64,000 bases of DNA from contig DBMJ01000016.1 in assembly GCA_002298125.1 (NCBI GenBank), positions 457,065 through 521,064 on the forward strand, in the 5' to 3' direction. Source of the DNA: Clostridium sp. UBA701 (GTDB lineage Bacteria > Bacillota > Clostridia > Clostridiales > Clostridiaceae). The position numbers and the translations under genes were made by a program. Below, piece after piece: positions 42,947-51,858 of the stretch; position 1 is the stretch's first letter; each line of letters starts with the position of its first letter. A model generated the notes under the pieces. That model was given only the letters and a program-made list of their open reading frames with translations, was not told the origin of the DNA and did no database searches.

Positions 42947-43507
42947 TTGAATGACTCAGAATTAGTAAGAGAGGTTATTCATGGGAATATTGAATGTTTC
43001 ACCATACTCATGTCAACTTACGAACAGGGGATAATGAGGTTTATTTATAACATAGTAAAAAATCAGGAAGCTTCGGAAGATTTATCTCAGGAGGTTTTTA
43101 TTGCGGCATATTACAAGCTGCATACATATAAAAGTGAATATAAATTTTCCACCTGGCTTTATACTATTGCTAACAATAAATGCCTAGATTACTTGAGGAG
43201 GAGCAAAAAAATTTATGAGGTAAATGTGGAAACAGCACCTTTGATTTCAAGAGAGATATCCCCGGAGCAGATGCTAGAGTATAAGGAAACTAAAGAGGGA
43301 GTGGAAAAGTTTATTATGTCCTTAAAGGAAGTGGATAAGAAAATTTTAGCTCTAAGAAGCTCCCAAGACAACTTAACCTACAATGATATAGCTCAGATTT
43401 TAAACACAAGTCCCTCCAATGTTAAGAAAAGATATTATAAGGTCATTGAAGCTTATGAGAGGTTTAAAGAGGATGCAGAGAAAACTCATATTAAAGGGGT
43501 GATATAA
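42947..43507 (+). CDS. ECF-type RNA polymerase sigma factor
   Basis: About 186 aa. Region 2 includes ASEDLSQEVFIAAYYKLHTY and region 4 includes LTYNDIAQILNTSPSNVKKR. AGGAGG with 9-nt spacing supports the TTG at 42947; the GTG at 42938 touches the ribosome site. It overlaps the anti-sigma gene by one base, the usual sigma/anti-sigma pairing. Target genes unknown. Confidence 0.9.
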   Translation: MNDSELVREVIHGNIECFTILMSTYEQGIMRFIYNIVKNQEASEDLSQEVFIAAYYKLHTYKSEYKFSTWLYTIANNKCLDYLRRSKKIYEVNVETAPLISREISPEQMLEYKETKEGVEKFIMSLKEVDKKILALRSSQDNLTYNDIAQILNTSPSNVKKRYYKVIEAYERFKEDAEKTHIKGVI

Positions 43508-44724
43508 TGCAGTGTAATTCCTTTAGAACAAAATTAAATGAATATGTGCATGAGGAGATAACTGACATTAAGCTAAGAGAAGACATGGCAAAGCACATGC
43601 TAGATTGCAGCTCCTGCAGAGAGCTATATGAAAAAAGATGTACAGCTGCTGAAGAATTAATGGAGGCATTTGATAGTACAGTACAATTTACAAGCAGAAA
43701 AGATGAGGTGTTAAATAGTATTGATGTAGATCTCTATAAAAAGACAGTAAAAAATCGATTTAAACTCTACCTTAGTAGACATAAATATGGCTATCTCACT
43801 GCGGCAGTCTTGTCTATTTTGATAATTGCAGGGCTTCCCTTTATAAACAGTCTTATAAATAACTTAAATGATATAGGGGGGGCACGTACGGGCAGCAAAC
43901 CTCAGCCAACGGAGGTTTTTATAACCTTCAACGAATATATTAAGAGCTCCTCTGCTCCTCTTAATAATCCCAAGGGAGAATTAGAGTTTTATCTTGTTAA
44001 GGATTTAAATCTTGCACAGAGTGAAAAACTGAGTTTAGGGGCCTTGCCACTTGAAGATGCACCTATACTTACAGGGGCAGATATAATTACCTATAACTGG
44101 ACTAACCATACTATGAAGTTAAAGGACAGTGGAATGGAAAAATTAAATTTCACACCTCCAGTTGATGGCAAGCCCTTCGTGGTAATGGTAGACAGCGAAA
44201 GAATTTATATGGGAGTGTTCTGGGGGTTACATTCATCATTGACAGTTCCCTATGCTCCCATGATTCTTCTGCCAAGCAGAGACGAAAACTCCATTACTAT
44301 AAAGCAATACGGCTTGGGCAGTGTGAGAGAGGATAGGAGAATAGCAGAGAGCTTAATAGTACAGAATAAGCTTATAAGAACAGAGGTAGCAAAGATAGAA
44401 ATTAACGACGTTAAAAATAGTAATCCAGGTCAAATCAGCAAGGAAAGTATTGATAATAAAAAAGTTATAGATAAGCCTTCAGAGGTAAAAAAACTTATGA
44501 ACCTGCTGCTTGCTAAGGATATAGAAAAATCCATAATAGACTTTAATAAGGGTCCTGACTACAGAGTTACTATCTATTATGTGGACTCCTCCAAGGATGA
44601 GTTCTATTTAAGACCTGGTACTACTAAGTGTTATATAGAAAGAGATAATGGTAACATTATGTTTAATTTAACTGGTGATAGTGCAAAAGCTATGTACGAT
44701 ATTTTACAGGAAACTTTTAAATAA
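43507..44724 (+). CDS. Membrane anti-sigma factor with zinc-finger domain
   Basis: 405 aa. The N-terminal cytoplasmic domain has the ZAS-type HMLDCSSC motif (His-x3-Cys-x2-Cys, near residues 31-38). One membrane helix lies at about 95-115 (YLTAAVLSILIIAGLPFI). The long extracytoplasmic part (about 280 aa) includes a region resembling signal-sensing domains of clostridial anti-sigma proteins and likely holds the sigma factor inactive until a cell-surface signal arrives. Confidence 0.85.
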   Translation: MQCNSFRTKLNEYVHEEITDIKLREDMAKHMLDCSSCRELYEKRCTAAEELMEAFDSTVQFTSRKDEVLNSIDVDLYKKTVKNRFKLYLSRHKYGYLTAAVLSILIIAGLPFINSLINNLNDIGGARTGSKPQPTEVFITFNEYIKSSSAPLNNPKGELEFYLVKDLNLAQSEKLSLGALPLEDAPILTGADIITYNWTNHTMKLKDSGMEKLNFTPPVDGKPFVVMVDSERIYMGVFWGLHSSLTVPYAPMILLPSRDENSITIKQYGLGSVREDRRIAESLIVQNKLIRTEVAKIEINDVKNSNPGQISKESIDNKKVIDKPSEVKKLMNLLLAKDIEKSIIDFNKGPDYRVTIYYVDSSKDEFYLRPGTTKCYIERDNGNIMFNLTGDSAKAMYDILQETFK

Positions 44725-44811
44725 ACAAAAGGGCAGGTAAGCTATAAAGTTTTAAATTTGCATGGTTTTACTGATTATGACTTTTAAATAAACAAAAGGG
44801 CAGGTAGGCTA
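44713..44811 (+). repeat. Direct duplication at the end of the anti-sigma gene
   Basis: A 32-bp sequence at 44713-44744 (ACTTTTAAATAAACAAAAGG then GCAGGTAAGCTA) recurs at 44780-44811 with one change. The first copy contains the stop codon of the anti-sigma gene; the second supplies the 5' arm of the terminator. Either copy can pair with the 3' arm at 44820-44834. Confidence 0.75.
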
Positions 44812-44836
44812 AGAAGATAGCTTGCCTGCCTTTATT
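44794..44836 (+). terminator. Rho-independent terminator of the sigma/anti-sigma operon
   Basis: AAAAGGGCAGGTAGGCT pairs with AGCTTGCCTGCCTTT (one bulge) and runs into T-rich sequence. Confidence 0.75.
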
Positions 44837-44862
44837 TATATTGAATATGGCGTGCTAGATGT

Positions 44863-45000
44863 TCATTTATAGTACTCCTCTAAAGCTTGTAGAGCCTTAT
44901 TCTTTGCTTTATTAACAGCTTGCTTAGATATATGGAGTTCCTTTGCAAGAAATGAATATAAAGACTGACACATTTTGTATTTTTCCCATTTCCGCCAGGA
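44863..45000 (-). pseudogene. Remnant of a helix-turn-helix (sigma region 4-like) gene
   Basis: The minus strand has 45 sense codons ending at TGA (44863), with no start and a stop immediately upstream. The product contains YSFLAKELHISKQAVNKA, a clear helix-turn-helix of the sigma region 4 kind. It is the 3' end of a lost gene. The rest of the 44725-45280 spacer holds the duplication, terminator and AT-rich sequence. Confidence 0.55.
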
Positions 45001-45280
45001 TCATTTGAGTCGGTTTCATTTGTTAGTTCATTAATAAGTGGTGCATTAGGAGGCGGGTTCCATTTTTATACCCCCAATTTTTAAAATTATATCTACAATA
45101 AATAAGTGTAGTAGAGATTTGTAAATCTAAATAGAAATATTTACTAAGGATATTGACCTAAATTAAGAAAATAAAAAGTATAGAGAAATAAGATAATTAC
45201 TTTTTTTGTAGCCATGGGTAGCACAATACACTTATAATGTAATCATAGGTATAATAAGCATATAATGGAGGGTAAATTAC

Positions 45281-45568
45281 ATGTTATTTAATGTACTACA
45301 GCTCATAGGTGGAATAATGTTATCTTTTGGATATATTCCTCAAATAATTCAGATAGTAAAGACGAAATCCACAGAGGATTTAAATATGAAGACCTTTGTA
45401 ATGACTCTTATAGGTATTTCACTTATGGAAACCTATGCTATTAATTTAGTTGTACATGGTTCCGGCATTGCATTCCTGATAACAAATAGTTTGTCTTTAA
45501 TCACTGCAGCTGTAATAGTGATATTGATGATAACCTATAGAAGAAAAAAGAATAGCGCCAAGAATTAA
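45281..45568 (+). CDS. SemiSWEET/PQ-loop family small transporter
   Basis: 95 aa with three membrane helices, the size of a bacterial SemiSWEET that dimerises to form a sugar pore. The PQ motif GYIPQIIQIVKTKSTEDLN lies in helix 1. TGGAGGG precedes the ATG. It is monocistronic and the substrate is unknown. Confidence 0.87.
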   Translation: MLFNVLQLIGGIMLSFGYIPQIIQIVKTKSTEDLNMKTFVMTLIGISLMETYAINLVVHGSGIAFLITNSLSLITAAVIVILMITYRRKKNSAKN

Positions 45569-45578
45569 ATTCCATAGC

Positions 45579-45607
45579 TTGACTAATTTATTTTTTTTTG
45601 ATATATT
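45579..45607 (+). promoter_or_regulatory. Promoter of the heterodimeric ABC exporter leader
   Basis: TTGACT, exactly 17 bp and TATATT; transcription would start near 45614, about 365 nt before the first exporter gene. Confidence 0.75.
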
Positions 45608-45613
45608 CATATT

Positions 45614-45908
45614 ATTGCTAAATAATGGAGGTTTTACGAGATGATGTATACTATTAGCTAACTTAATTTTCTACTTTGAAAATTAATATTGAAAAGGTTA
45701 AGGAGCTGCCTAATTCATTAGGTTTTTTTAGCGTACTACTTTTTCTATAATGCCAATAGAATGCATTATACTTTTAAAACTAAAATTGAACTATTTTATT
45801 ATACATCTCATGTAAATATAAACCTTTTAATTAACTTTTATTAAGTTAATTTATGGGGGATTTTATATTTATTTATAGAGAATGCAATATTAAAACAGGG
45901 TAGTTTTT
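45614..45908 (+). promoter_or_regulatory. Exporter leader RNA with short ORF and early terminator
   Basis: TGGAGG (45626-45631) precedes ATG at 45641, opening a six-codon frame MMYTIS that stops at 45661. Directly after it, TTAATTTTC pairs with GAAAATTAA (45663-45686). Then CCTAA-TTCA-TTAGG with T7 (45709-45727) forms a first terminator. A further stem AATTAACTT/AAGTTAATT lies at 45829-45851. This resembles ribosome-mediated attenuation of multidrug exporters such as bmrCD, but is an inference. Confidence 0.55.
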
Positions 45909-45948
45909 AGGCTGTGTGAAAGTTATGCTTTCATACAGCCTTATTTTT
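45909..45948 (+). terminator. Strong terminator 30 nt before the exporter genes
   Basis: AGGCTGTGTGAAAG and CTTTCATACAGCCT form a 14-bp stem with one mismatch and a TTATG loop, followed by a T-rich run. No gene separates it from the promoter at 45579 except the six-codon leader ORF, so it is either an attenuator or blocks read-through. Confidence 0.85.
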
Positions 45949-45977
45949 TTATTAATAATTAGAGAGGGGCGATATAA

Positions 45978-47735
45978 ATGGAAATTCCTTTTAAAAAATA
46001 TTTAAAGCTATTATCAAAATACTTAAAGACACAGGGTCTTAGAGTAATACTCCTTACTCTTATTTTAGGCAGCAGTGTCGCATTGCAATTAGTTAACCCT
46101 CAGATTCTGCGTTACTTTATAGATGCAGCAACTGAAGGGAAATCTGCTAGGATGTTAACCATAGCAGCTATTATATTTATTGGAGCGGCCCTAATTCAGC
46201 AGCTTCTAGCAGTGATAGCAACCTATATAAGTCAAAATGTAGGGTGGGAGGCCACTAATGCGCTAAGACTTGAATTGGTAGAACACTGTCTAAACTTAGA
46301 TATGACCTTTCATAAGAACCACCAACCAGGAGAGATAATTGAAAGGGTAGATGGAGATGTTACAGCCTTATTTAACTTTTTCTCTAAGTTCATAATTAAT
46401 ATCTTAACTAATATAGTGCTGGTCATAGGAATATTGATTTTACTTTTTAGAGAAGACTATAGAATTGGTATAAGCATTTCGATTTTTGCAGGCTTTGCGA
46501 TGTATACCCTGTGGAGGATTCAGGCAAAATCCGTAGAGAAATGGGTTGCTGAAAGGGAAAAGAGTGCCAAGTTTTTTGGCTTTCTAGGAGAAGAAATTGG
46601 TAATACTGAGGATGTTAGATCTAGTGGCGCAAAGGATTATATAATGCATAGATTTTATGTTCAGATAAGAAACTGGTTTCCGGTCCTTAAAAAAGCAGTA
46701 TTAAGATATTATCTAATGTGGGCAAGCACCCTGGGTATTTTTGCTATAGGAAATATCATTGCCTTTGGAGTTGGAGGATATCTTTGGAATAAGGGTATAG
46801 TTACCCTTGGTACAGTTTATCTAATCTTTAGTTATACGGATTCCTTAAGCAGGCCCATTGAACAGATAAGAACTCAACTTCAGGATTTGCAGAAGGCCGG
46901 AGCAAGTGTTACTAGAGTGCAGGAGCTGTTAAATATTGAGTCACAGCTTAAGGATGGTACTGAAAGCTCTCATTTATCAGGGGCATTATCCGTAGAGGCT
47001 AAGCATGTTTCCTTTGAATATGAAGAAGGAGTGCCTGTACTTGAGGATGTATCCTTTAGTCTCCCTAAAGGTAAAGTATTAGGTGTTTTAGGACGTACGG
47101 GCAGCGGCAAAACTACATTAGCCCGTCTGCTTGCAAGACTCTATGACCCAAGAGAGGGAGAGATTTATTTTAGTGGTGAAAAAATAAGTTCTTTAGCACT
47201 TCTGGAATTAAGAAAGAATATAGCTTTTGTAACTCAGGATGTACAGCTTTTCCATGCTACAGTAAGAGATAATCTAACCTTTTTTGATTCAAGCATTGCA
47301 GATGAGGATATATTATTTACCCTCCATGAAATTGGACTTGCAGATTGGTATACTTCTCTACCCCTTGGACTAGACACAATGCTGGAGGCTGGTGGCGGAG
47401 GATTATCAGCTGGAGAGGCTCAGTTACTTGCTTTTGTAAGAGTTTTCCTAAGAAATCCAGGGCTTATTATACTTGATGAAGCGTCATCAAGGTTAGATCC
47501 TATAACAGAACAGTTAATTGAAAGAGCCTTAAACAAGCTGCTGGAAAACAGGACATGTATCATTATAGCTCATCGATTATGGACTGTACAAAGAGCTGAT
47601 GACATATTGATATTGGAAAATGGAAGTATCCTTGAATATGACAGCAGGGAGAGACTAATACAGAATAAACAATCTAAGTTTAGTAATTTACTTCAGGCAG
47701 GAGCTGAGGTAATTGAGGAGTTTATAACTGCATAA
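45978..47735 (+). CDS. ABC exporter half-transporter, consensus-catalytic subunit
   Basis: 585 aa with six membrane helices followed by an ATPase domain: Walker A GRTGSGKTT (near 371), signature LSAGEAQL (non-canonical, near 475), Walker B LIILDEASSRLD with catalytic Glu (near 500), and the H-loop His in IIAHRLW (near 532). Heterodimeric type IV exporters have one normal and one degenerate ATP site; the altered signature here would sit in the degenerate site with the partner's Walker B. GAGAGGGG precedes the ATG. Confidence 0.92.
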   Translation: MEIPFKKYLKLLSKYLKTQGLRVILLTLILGSSVALQLVNPQILRYFIDAATEGKSARMLTIAAIIFIGAALIQQLLAVIATYISQNVGWEATNALRLELVEHCLNLDMTFHKNHQPGEIIERVDGDVTALFNFFSKFIINILTNIVLVIGILILLFREDYRIGISISIFAGFAMYTLWRIQAKSVEKWVAEREKSAKFFGFLGEEIGNTEDVRSSGAKDYIMHRFYVQIRNWFPVLKKAVLRYYLMWASTLGIFAIGNIIAFGVGGYLWNKGIVTLGTVYLIFSYTDSLSRPIEQIRTQLQDLQKAGASVTRVQELLNIESQLKDGTESSHLSGALSVEAKHVSFEYEEGVPVLEDVSFSLPKGKVLGVLGRTGSGKTTLARLLARLYDPREGEIYFSGEKISSLALLELRKNIAFVTQDVQLFHATVRDNLTFFDSSIADEDILFTLHEIGLADWYTSLPLGLDTMLEAGGGGLSAGEAQLLAFVRVFLRNPGLIILDEASSRLDPITEQLIERALNKLLENRTCIIIAHRLWTVQRADDILILENGSILEYDSRERLIQNKQSKFSNLLQAGAEVIEEFITA

Positions 47736-47764
47736 TTTTTTGAGAAATATGAGGTGATGACTAA

Positions 47765-49540
47765 ATGGAAAAAAGCATAAATAATGAAAATATTAAAACC
47801 TATAAGCTTATGTGGCAGCTTATTAAATATAGGCCCTGGTTGTATCTTACAAACTGTCTAATATGGATATTTATCCATGTTTCACCGGTAATTCCAGGAC
47901 TTATTGCCAAAGAGTTTTTTGACACTCTTAGCGGAAGAGCATCCTTAAATGTGGGTATCTGGGGCTTAGTGGCATTAACTGCAGTTACAGCTATGGTCAC
48001 TATTATGGGGATTTTTTGTGGGGCTAGTACTGATATTGTTCACAGATTTACAATGAGTGCATTACTTAGGAGAAATTTGCTTGAGGGTATTCTTAAAAAG
48101 CCTGGGGCAAATTCTATAAACTGCTCTGTGGGAGAGGCTGTTAACTGCTTTCGTGATGACGCTGAACAGGCGGAGGATGCTATAAGCTGGACATTAGATG
48201 TTATTGGAACAGCAGCCTTTGCAATAGTAGCTATAATTATCCTACTTAGCATAAATGCTAAAATTACCTTATTTGTTTTTACTCCCCTTGTGGCAGTTGT
48301 GGCTATAGCTCAGCTTGCCAGTGAGCGTGTTGAAAAGTATAGAACTGCTTCAAGAGAAGCAACAGGAAAAGTGACAGGCGCCTTGGGAGAAATATTTGGA
48401 GCAGTACAGGCTATTCAGGTTTCAGGTGCTGAGGCTCATATTATTAAATACTTAAAGAGGTTAAATCAAGAAAGACACAAAATGATGCTTAAGGATAGTG
48501 TTTTAAGTCAGCTACTAGATTCAATTTTTAATAATACAGTGAGCATAGGTACAGGCCTTATCTTGCTTTTAGTTGGGCAAAGCATGAAAAATGGAAGCTT
48601 TAGTGTAGGAGACTTTGCATTATTTATATATTATTTGACCTTTGTGGCAGATTTTACTCATTTCTTTGGAACCTTTCTAGCTCATTATCAGCAGACAGGA
48701 GTAGCTTTTAAGCGTATGCATGAGCTGCTACAGGGAGAGTCACAGGAGAGTTTAGTAAAACATAATCCAATATATTTAAAGGGAGGCCTTAAGGAGCCTG
48801 AATATCGTTTTAATATAGAGGGTAAGAAATTAGACAAGCTTACAGTGAAGCAATTAGAATATATCTACAAGTCTTCGGGAGGTGGAATTAGGGACGTTAA
48901 TTTTTCATTAACTAGAAGCTCCTTTACTGTAGTTACAGGGCGTATAGGGTCAGGTAAAACTACTCTTTTAAAGGCTTTACTTGGACTCCTTACTGCAGAC
49001 TTTGGCTCTATATACTGGAATGATGAATTAATTGAGAAACCATCGGAGTTTTTTATACCTCCAATAAGTGCTTATACTGCACAGACACCTAATCTATTTA
49101 GTGATACTGTACGTAACAATATTTTACTAGGACTTCCGGAGGAAGCTGTAGACTTAAAGGAGGCTATAGCCTCTGCCATACTTGAACAGGATTTAGATAC
49201 CTTAGAGAAGGGACTTGACACAGTAATAGGACCTAAAGGGGTAAAATTATCAGGTGGGCAATTACAAAGGGTAGCAGCTGCTCGAATGTTTGTAAGGAAC
49301 TCAGAGCTATTAGTTTTTGACGATATCTCTAGTGCTCTTGATGTGGAAACAGAAATGAGGCTTTGGAATGGAATTTTTGAAAAAATGAACAAGACCTGCC
49401 TAGTGGTTTCTAATAGACCCTTTGTACTTCAAAAAGCAGATAATATTATAGTGATGAAGGATGGCAAGATAGAGGCACAAGGCACCTTAGAGGAATTACT
49501 TAAGAGTTGTGAAGAAATGCAGCTTATTTGGGGTTGTTGA
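47765..49540 (+). CDS. ABC exporter half-transporter, degenerate-site subunit
   Basis: 591 aa with six membrane helices and an ATPase domain: Walker A GRIGSGKTT (near 391), consensus signature LSGGQLQR (near 495), Walker B LLVFDDISSALD, where Asp replaces the catalytic Glu (near 520), and SNRPF where Asn replaces the H-loop His (near 548). Both changes mark a non-hydrolysing site, complementary to the partner at 45978-47735. GAGGTGA precedes the ATG. Substrate unknown; multidrug export is likely. Confidence 0.92.
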   Translation: MEKSINNENIKTYKLMWQLIKYRPWLYLTNCLIWIFIHVSPVIPGLIAKEFFDTLSGRASLNVGIWGLVALTAVTAMVTIMGIFCGASTDIVHRFTMSALLRRNLLEGILKKPGANSINCSVGEAVNCFRDDAEQAEDAISWTLDVIGTAAFAIVAIIILLSINAKITLFVFTPLVAVVAIAQLASERVEKYRTASREATGKVTGALGEIFGAVQAIQVSGAEAHIIKYLKRLNQERHKMMLKDSVLSQLLDSIFNNTVSIGTGLILLLVGQSMKNGSFSVGDFALFIYYLTFVADFTHFFGTFLAHYQQTGVAFKRMHELLQGESQESLVKHNPIYLKGGLKEPEYRFNIEGKKLDKLTVKQLEYIYKSSGGGIRDVNFSLTRSSFTVVTGRIGSGKTTLLKALLGLLTADFGSIYWNDELIEKPSEFFIPPISAYTAQTPNLFSDTVRNNILLGLPEEAVDLKEAIASAILEQDLDTLEKGLDTVIGPKGVKLSGGQLQRVAAARMFVRNSELLVFDDISSALDVETEMRLWNGIFEKMNKTCLVVSNRPFVLQKADNIIVMKDGKIEAQGTLEELLKSCEEMQLIWGC

Positions 49541-49713
49541 CACAATTATTTCCTTATGATATATTAAAAGAAAGATATATTTGATACAATTTAATTTTAT
49601 TAAATATATATTAGATTAAATTATATGAAAATTAGGATATAGAATCAATAAGAGGTGATAATACAGTTATAGCTGTATATCCCAAAAACAAATATTATGA
49701 GGAGGTAAAGATT

Positions 49714-50259
49714 ATGTCAATTTATGATTTTAAGGTTAAAAACATAGACGGAGAAGAAATATCACTAGAAGAGTACAGAGGAAAGGTGTTGTTAATTACA
49801 AATACTGCAAGTAAATGTGGTTTTACACCACAGTATGAGGGCCTTGAAAAGATCTATGAGGACTATAAGGATAAAGGGCTTGAGGTACTTGGGTTTCCCT
49901 GCAATCAATTTGCTGAACAGGAGCCTGGCAGCAATAGCGAGGTTCAAAACTTCTGCAAGTTAAATTACGGTGTAACCTTCCCCCTATTCGAGAAAATAGA
50001 GGTAAGAGGAGAAAATGCACATCCTCTGTTTAAGTATCTCACTGAGAAGGCATCCTTTAAGGGCTTTGATATGAAGCATCCTAAGGCAGAGGGCTTACAC
50101 AGCTTCTTAAAGGGTAATTTCCCAGAGTACCTAGAGGGAGACTCAATTAAGTGGAACTTCACTAAATTCTTAATAGACAGAAATGGAAATATAGTAGAGC
50201 GCTTTGAACCAACTACAGAGCCAGAGGATATCATCCCGGAAATTGAAAAATTAATTTAA
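49714..50259 (+). CDS. Glutathione peroxidase-family thiol peroxidase
   Basis: 181 aa. The catalytic tetrad is visible: Cys35 (NTASKCGFT, cysteine rather than selenocysteine), Gln65 in FPCNQF, Trp and Asn in WNFTKFL near 147. Bacterial Cys forms usually use thioredoxin rather than glutathione. GGAGG precedes the ATG. It is followed by a terminator and an OhrR-like regulator. Confidence 0.93.
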   Translation: MSIYDFKVKNIDGEEISLEEYRGKVLLITNTASKCGFTPQYEGLEKIYEDYKDKGLEVLGFPCNQFAEQEPGSNSEVQNFCKLNYGVTFPLFEKIEVRGENAHPLFKYLTEKASFKGFDMKHPKAEGLHSFLKGNFPEYLEGDSIKWNFTKFLIDRNGNIVERFEPTTEPEDIIPEIEKLI

Positions 50260-50269
50260 GCATTATCAG

Positions 50270-50306
50270 AGCTGCACTATACTTTCTTAGTATGGTGCAG
50301 CTTTAA
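50270..50306 (+). terminator. Rho-independent terminator after the peroxidase gene
   Basis: AGCTGCACTATACT pairs with AGTATGGTGCAGCT around TTCTT, then TTTAAT follows. Confidence 0.75.
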
Positions 50307-50333
50307 TAAGTAATGAAATGGGGTTTTAATTAT

Positions 50334-50777
50334 ATGAACACTGATATGCTAAAGCTAGACAACCAACTCTGCTTTGCACTATATGCTTGTTCACGTGAAA
50401 TAACAAAGGTATATAAGCCCTTTTTGGATAGGCTAGGCATAACCTATACTCAATATGTTACCCTGCTGGCGTTGTGGGAGGAGGATAACATTGCTATAAA
50501 GGAGCTTGGTAATAGGCTCCATCTAGATTCAGGAACACTTACTCCTCTATTAAAAAAGCTTGAAAAGGCAAACTTGGTGGAGAGAATAAGAGACAAAGAG
50601 GATGAACGAAGTGTGGTTATAAGGCTAACTGAAGAGGGACAGGAATTAAAGAAAAGTGCAATGGATATTCCTAATGGAGTGCTTTGCAGTACTGGTCTTT
50701 CAATAGAAGAAGTTGAAGCATTAAGAGACAAGCTAAAACAGCTGTTATCAAACCTAAGTAATTATGAAACAAACTAG
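50334..50777 (+). CDS. MarR-family regulator, OhrR-like
   Basis: About 147 aa. The N-terminal LDNQLCFALYACSRE places a Cys at residue 13, matching the peroxide-sensing Cys of OhrR/SarZ proteins. The winged helix contains LGNRLHLDSGTLTPLLKKLE and the wing DKEDERSV. The ATG at 50334 is preferred to one 21 nt upstream because it gives the family N-terminus. Directly after a thiol peroxidase gene, it likely senses organic peroxide; no ohr gene is present here. Confidence 0.87.
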   Translation: MNTDMLKLDNQLCFALYACSREITKVYKPFLDRLGITYTQYVTLLALWEEDNIAIKELGNRLHLDSGTLTPLLKKLEKANLVERIRDKEDERSVVIRLTEEGQELKKSAMDIPNGVLCSTGLSIEEVEALRDKLKQLLSNLSNYETN

Positions 50778-50808
50778 TAGAATAAATAATTTGTGGGGGA
50801 TAGATAAA

Positions 50809-51795
50809 ATGCTAAAATTAAATAAAGGGGACACCATTGGAATATTTTCTCCATCTGCACCTATAACATATACTTGTCCTAAAAGATTTTTCAGGGCTAA
50901 AGAATATTTAGAGAGTAAGGGCTTTAAAATACTTGAAGGCAATTTAACTGGAAAATACGACTACTATAGATCAGGAAGTATCAAAGAAAGGGCGGAGGAG
51001 TTAAATGCTTTAATCAGAAATCCTGAAGTAAAATGTATTATGTCTACAATTGGCGGTATGAATTCTAATTCAATTCTGCCATACATAGACTATGAGGAAT
51101 TTAAGAGAAATCCTAAAATAGTTATTGGTTATTCTGATGTAACAGCAATTTTACTTGCAATATATGCAAAAACAGGAATCAGTACTTACTACGGACCTGC
51201 GCTAGTTGCATCCTTTGGAGAGTTTGCACCTTTTGTGGATTACAGCTACGAATATTTCAAGGAAATTCTCGTGGATAATGTTAAGACTCCTTATACCCTA
51301 AATACTCCTCCCTTTTGGACTGAAGAGTATTTAGCTTGGGAAACACAAGATAGGGGAAAAGAGAAAATTGAAAATCAATTGATTACAGTTTATCCAGGCA
51401 AAGCAAGTGGAAGATTAATCGGCGGAAACTTAAATACTATGCAGGGTATTTGGGGCAGCGAATATATGCCTGAAATTAAAAAGGGTGATATTCTCTTCAT
51501 TGAGGATTCACTTAAAGACCCTGGTACTATCGAGAGAAGCTTTTCCTTGTTAAAGGTAAATGGAATATTTGACAGGGTTTCGGGAATTATACTTGGAAAG
51601 CATGAAGGGTTTGATGATTGTAAAACTGGAAGAAAGCCTTATGAAATACTAAGAGAGGTTTTAGGGGAAAAGGAGATCCCCTTCCTTGCTGATTTTGACT
51701 GCTGCCATACCCATCCTATGTTAACACTTCCAATAGGTTGTGAGGTGGAGCTTGACGCTTATAATAAAAGAATAACTATAATGAAGAATTGGTAA
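50809..51795 (+). CDS. S66-family peptidase (LD-carboxypeptidase/MccF-like)
   Basis: About 328 aa. GIFSPSAP marks the N-terminus, GYSDVTAIL carries the nucleophile Ser, and LGKHEG and CCHTHPMLTLPIG contain the Glu and His expected for the Ser-Glu-His triad. The family cleaves LD-peptide bonds in murein or microcin C-like conjugates. GGGGGAT precedes the ATG at 50809; the earlier ATG overlaps the regulator gene. Confidence 0.88.
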   Translation: MLKLNKGDTIGIFSPSAPITYTCPKRFFRAKEYLESKGFKILEGNLTGKYDYYRSGSIKERAEELNALIRNPEVKCIMSTIGGMNSNSILPYIDYEEFKRNPKIVIGYSDVTAILLAIYAKTGISTYYGPALVASFGEFAPFVDYSYEYFKEILVDNVKTPYTLNTPPFWTEEYLAWETQDRGKEKIENQLITVYPGKASGRLIGGNLNTMQGIWGSEYMPEIKKGDILFIEDSLKDPGTIERSFSLLKVNGIFDRVSGIILGKHEGFDDCKTGRKPYEILREVLGEKEIPFLADFDCCHTHPMLTLPIGCEVELDAYNKRITIMKNW

Positions 51796-51819
51796 AGTGA
51801 AAATTGATGATAAAAAGGA

Positions 51820-51858
51820 AGCCACATGATTTATGAACTATCATGTGGCTGCTTTTTT
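51820..51858. terminator. Bidirectional terminator overlapping the ABC-2 permease stop
   Basis: AGCCACATGA and TCATGTGGCT pair perfectly across an 11-nt loop and are followed by GCTTTTTTT. The 3' arm contains the minus-strand permease stop codon. Confidence 0.8.
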
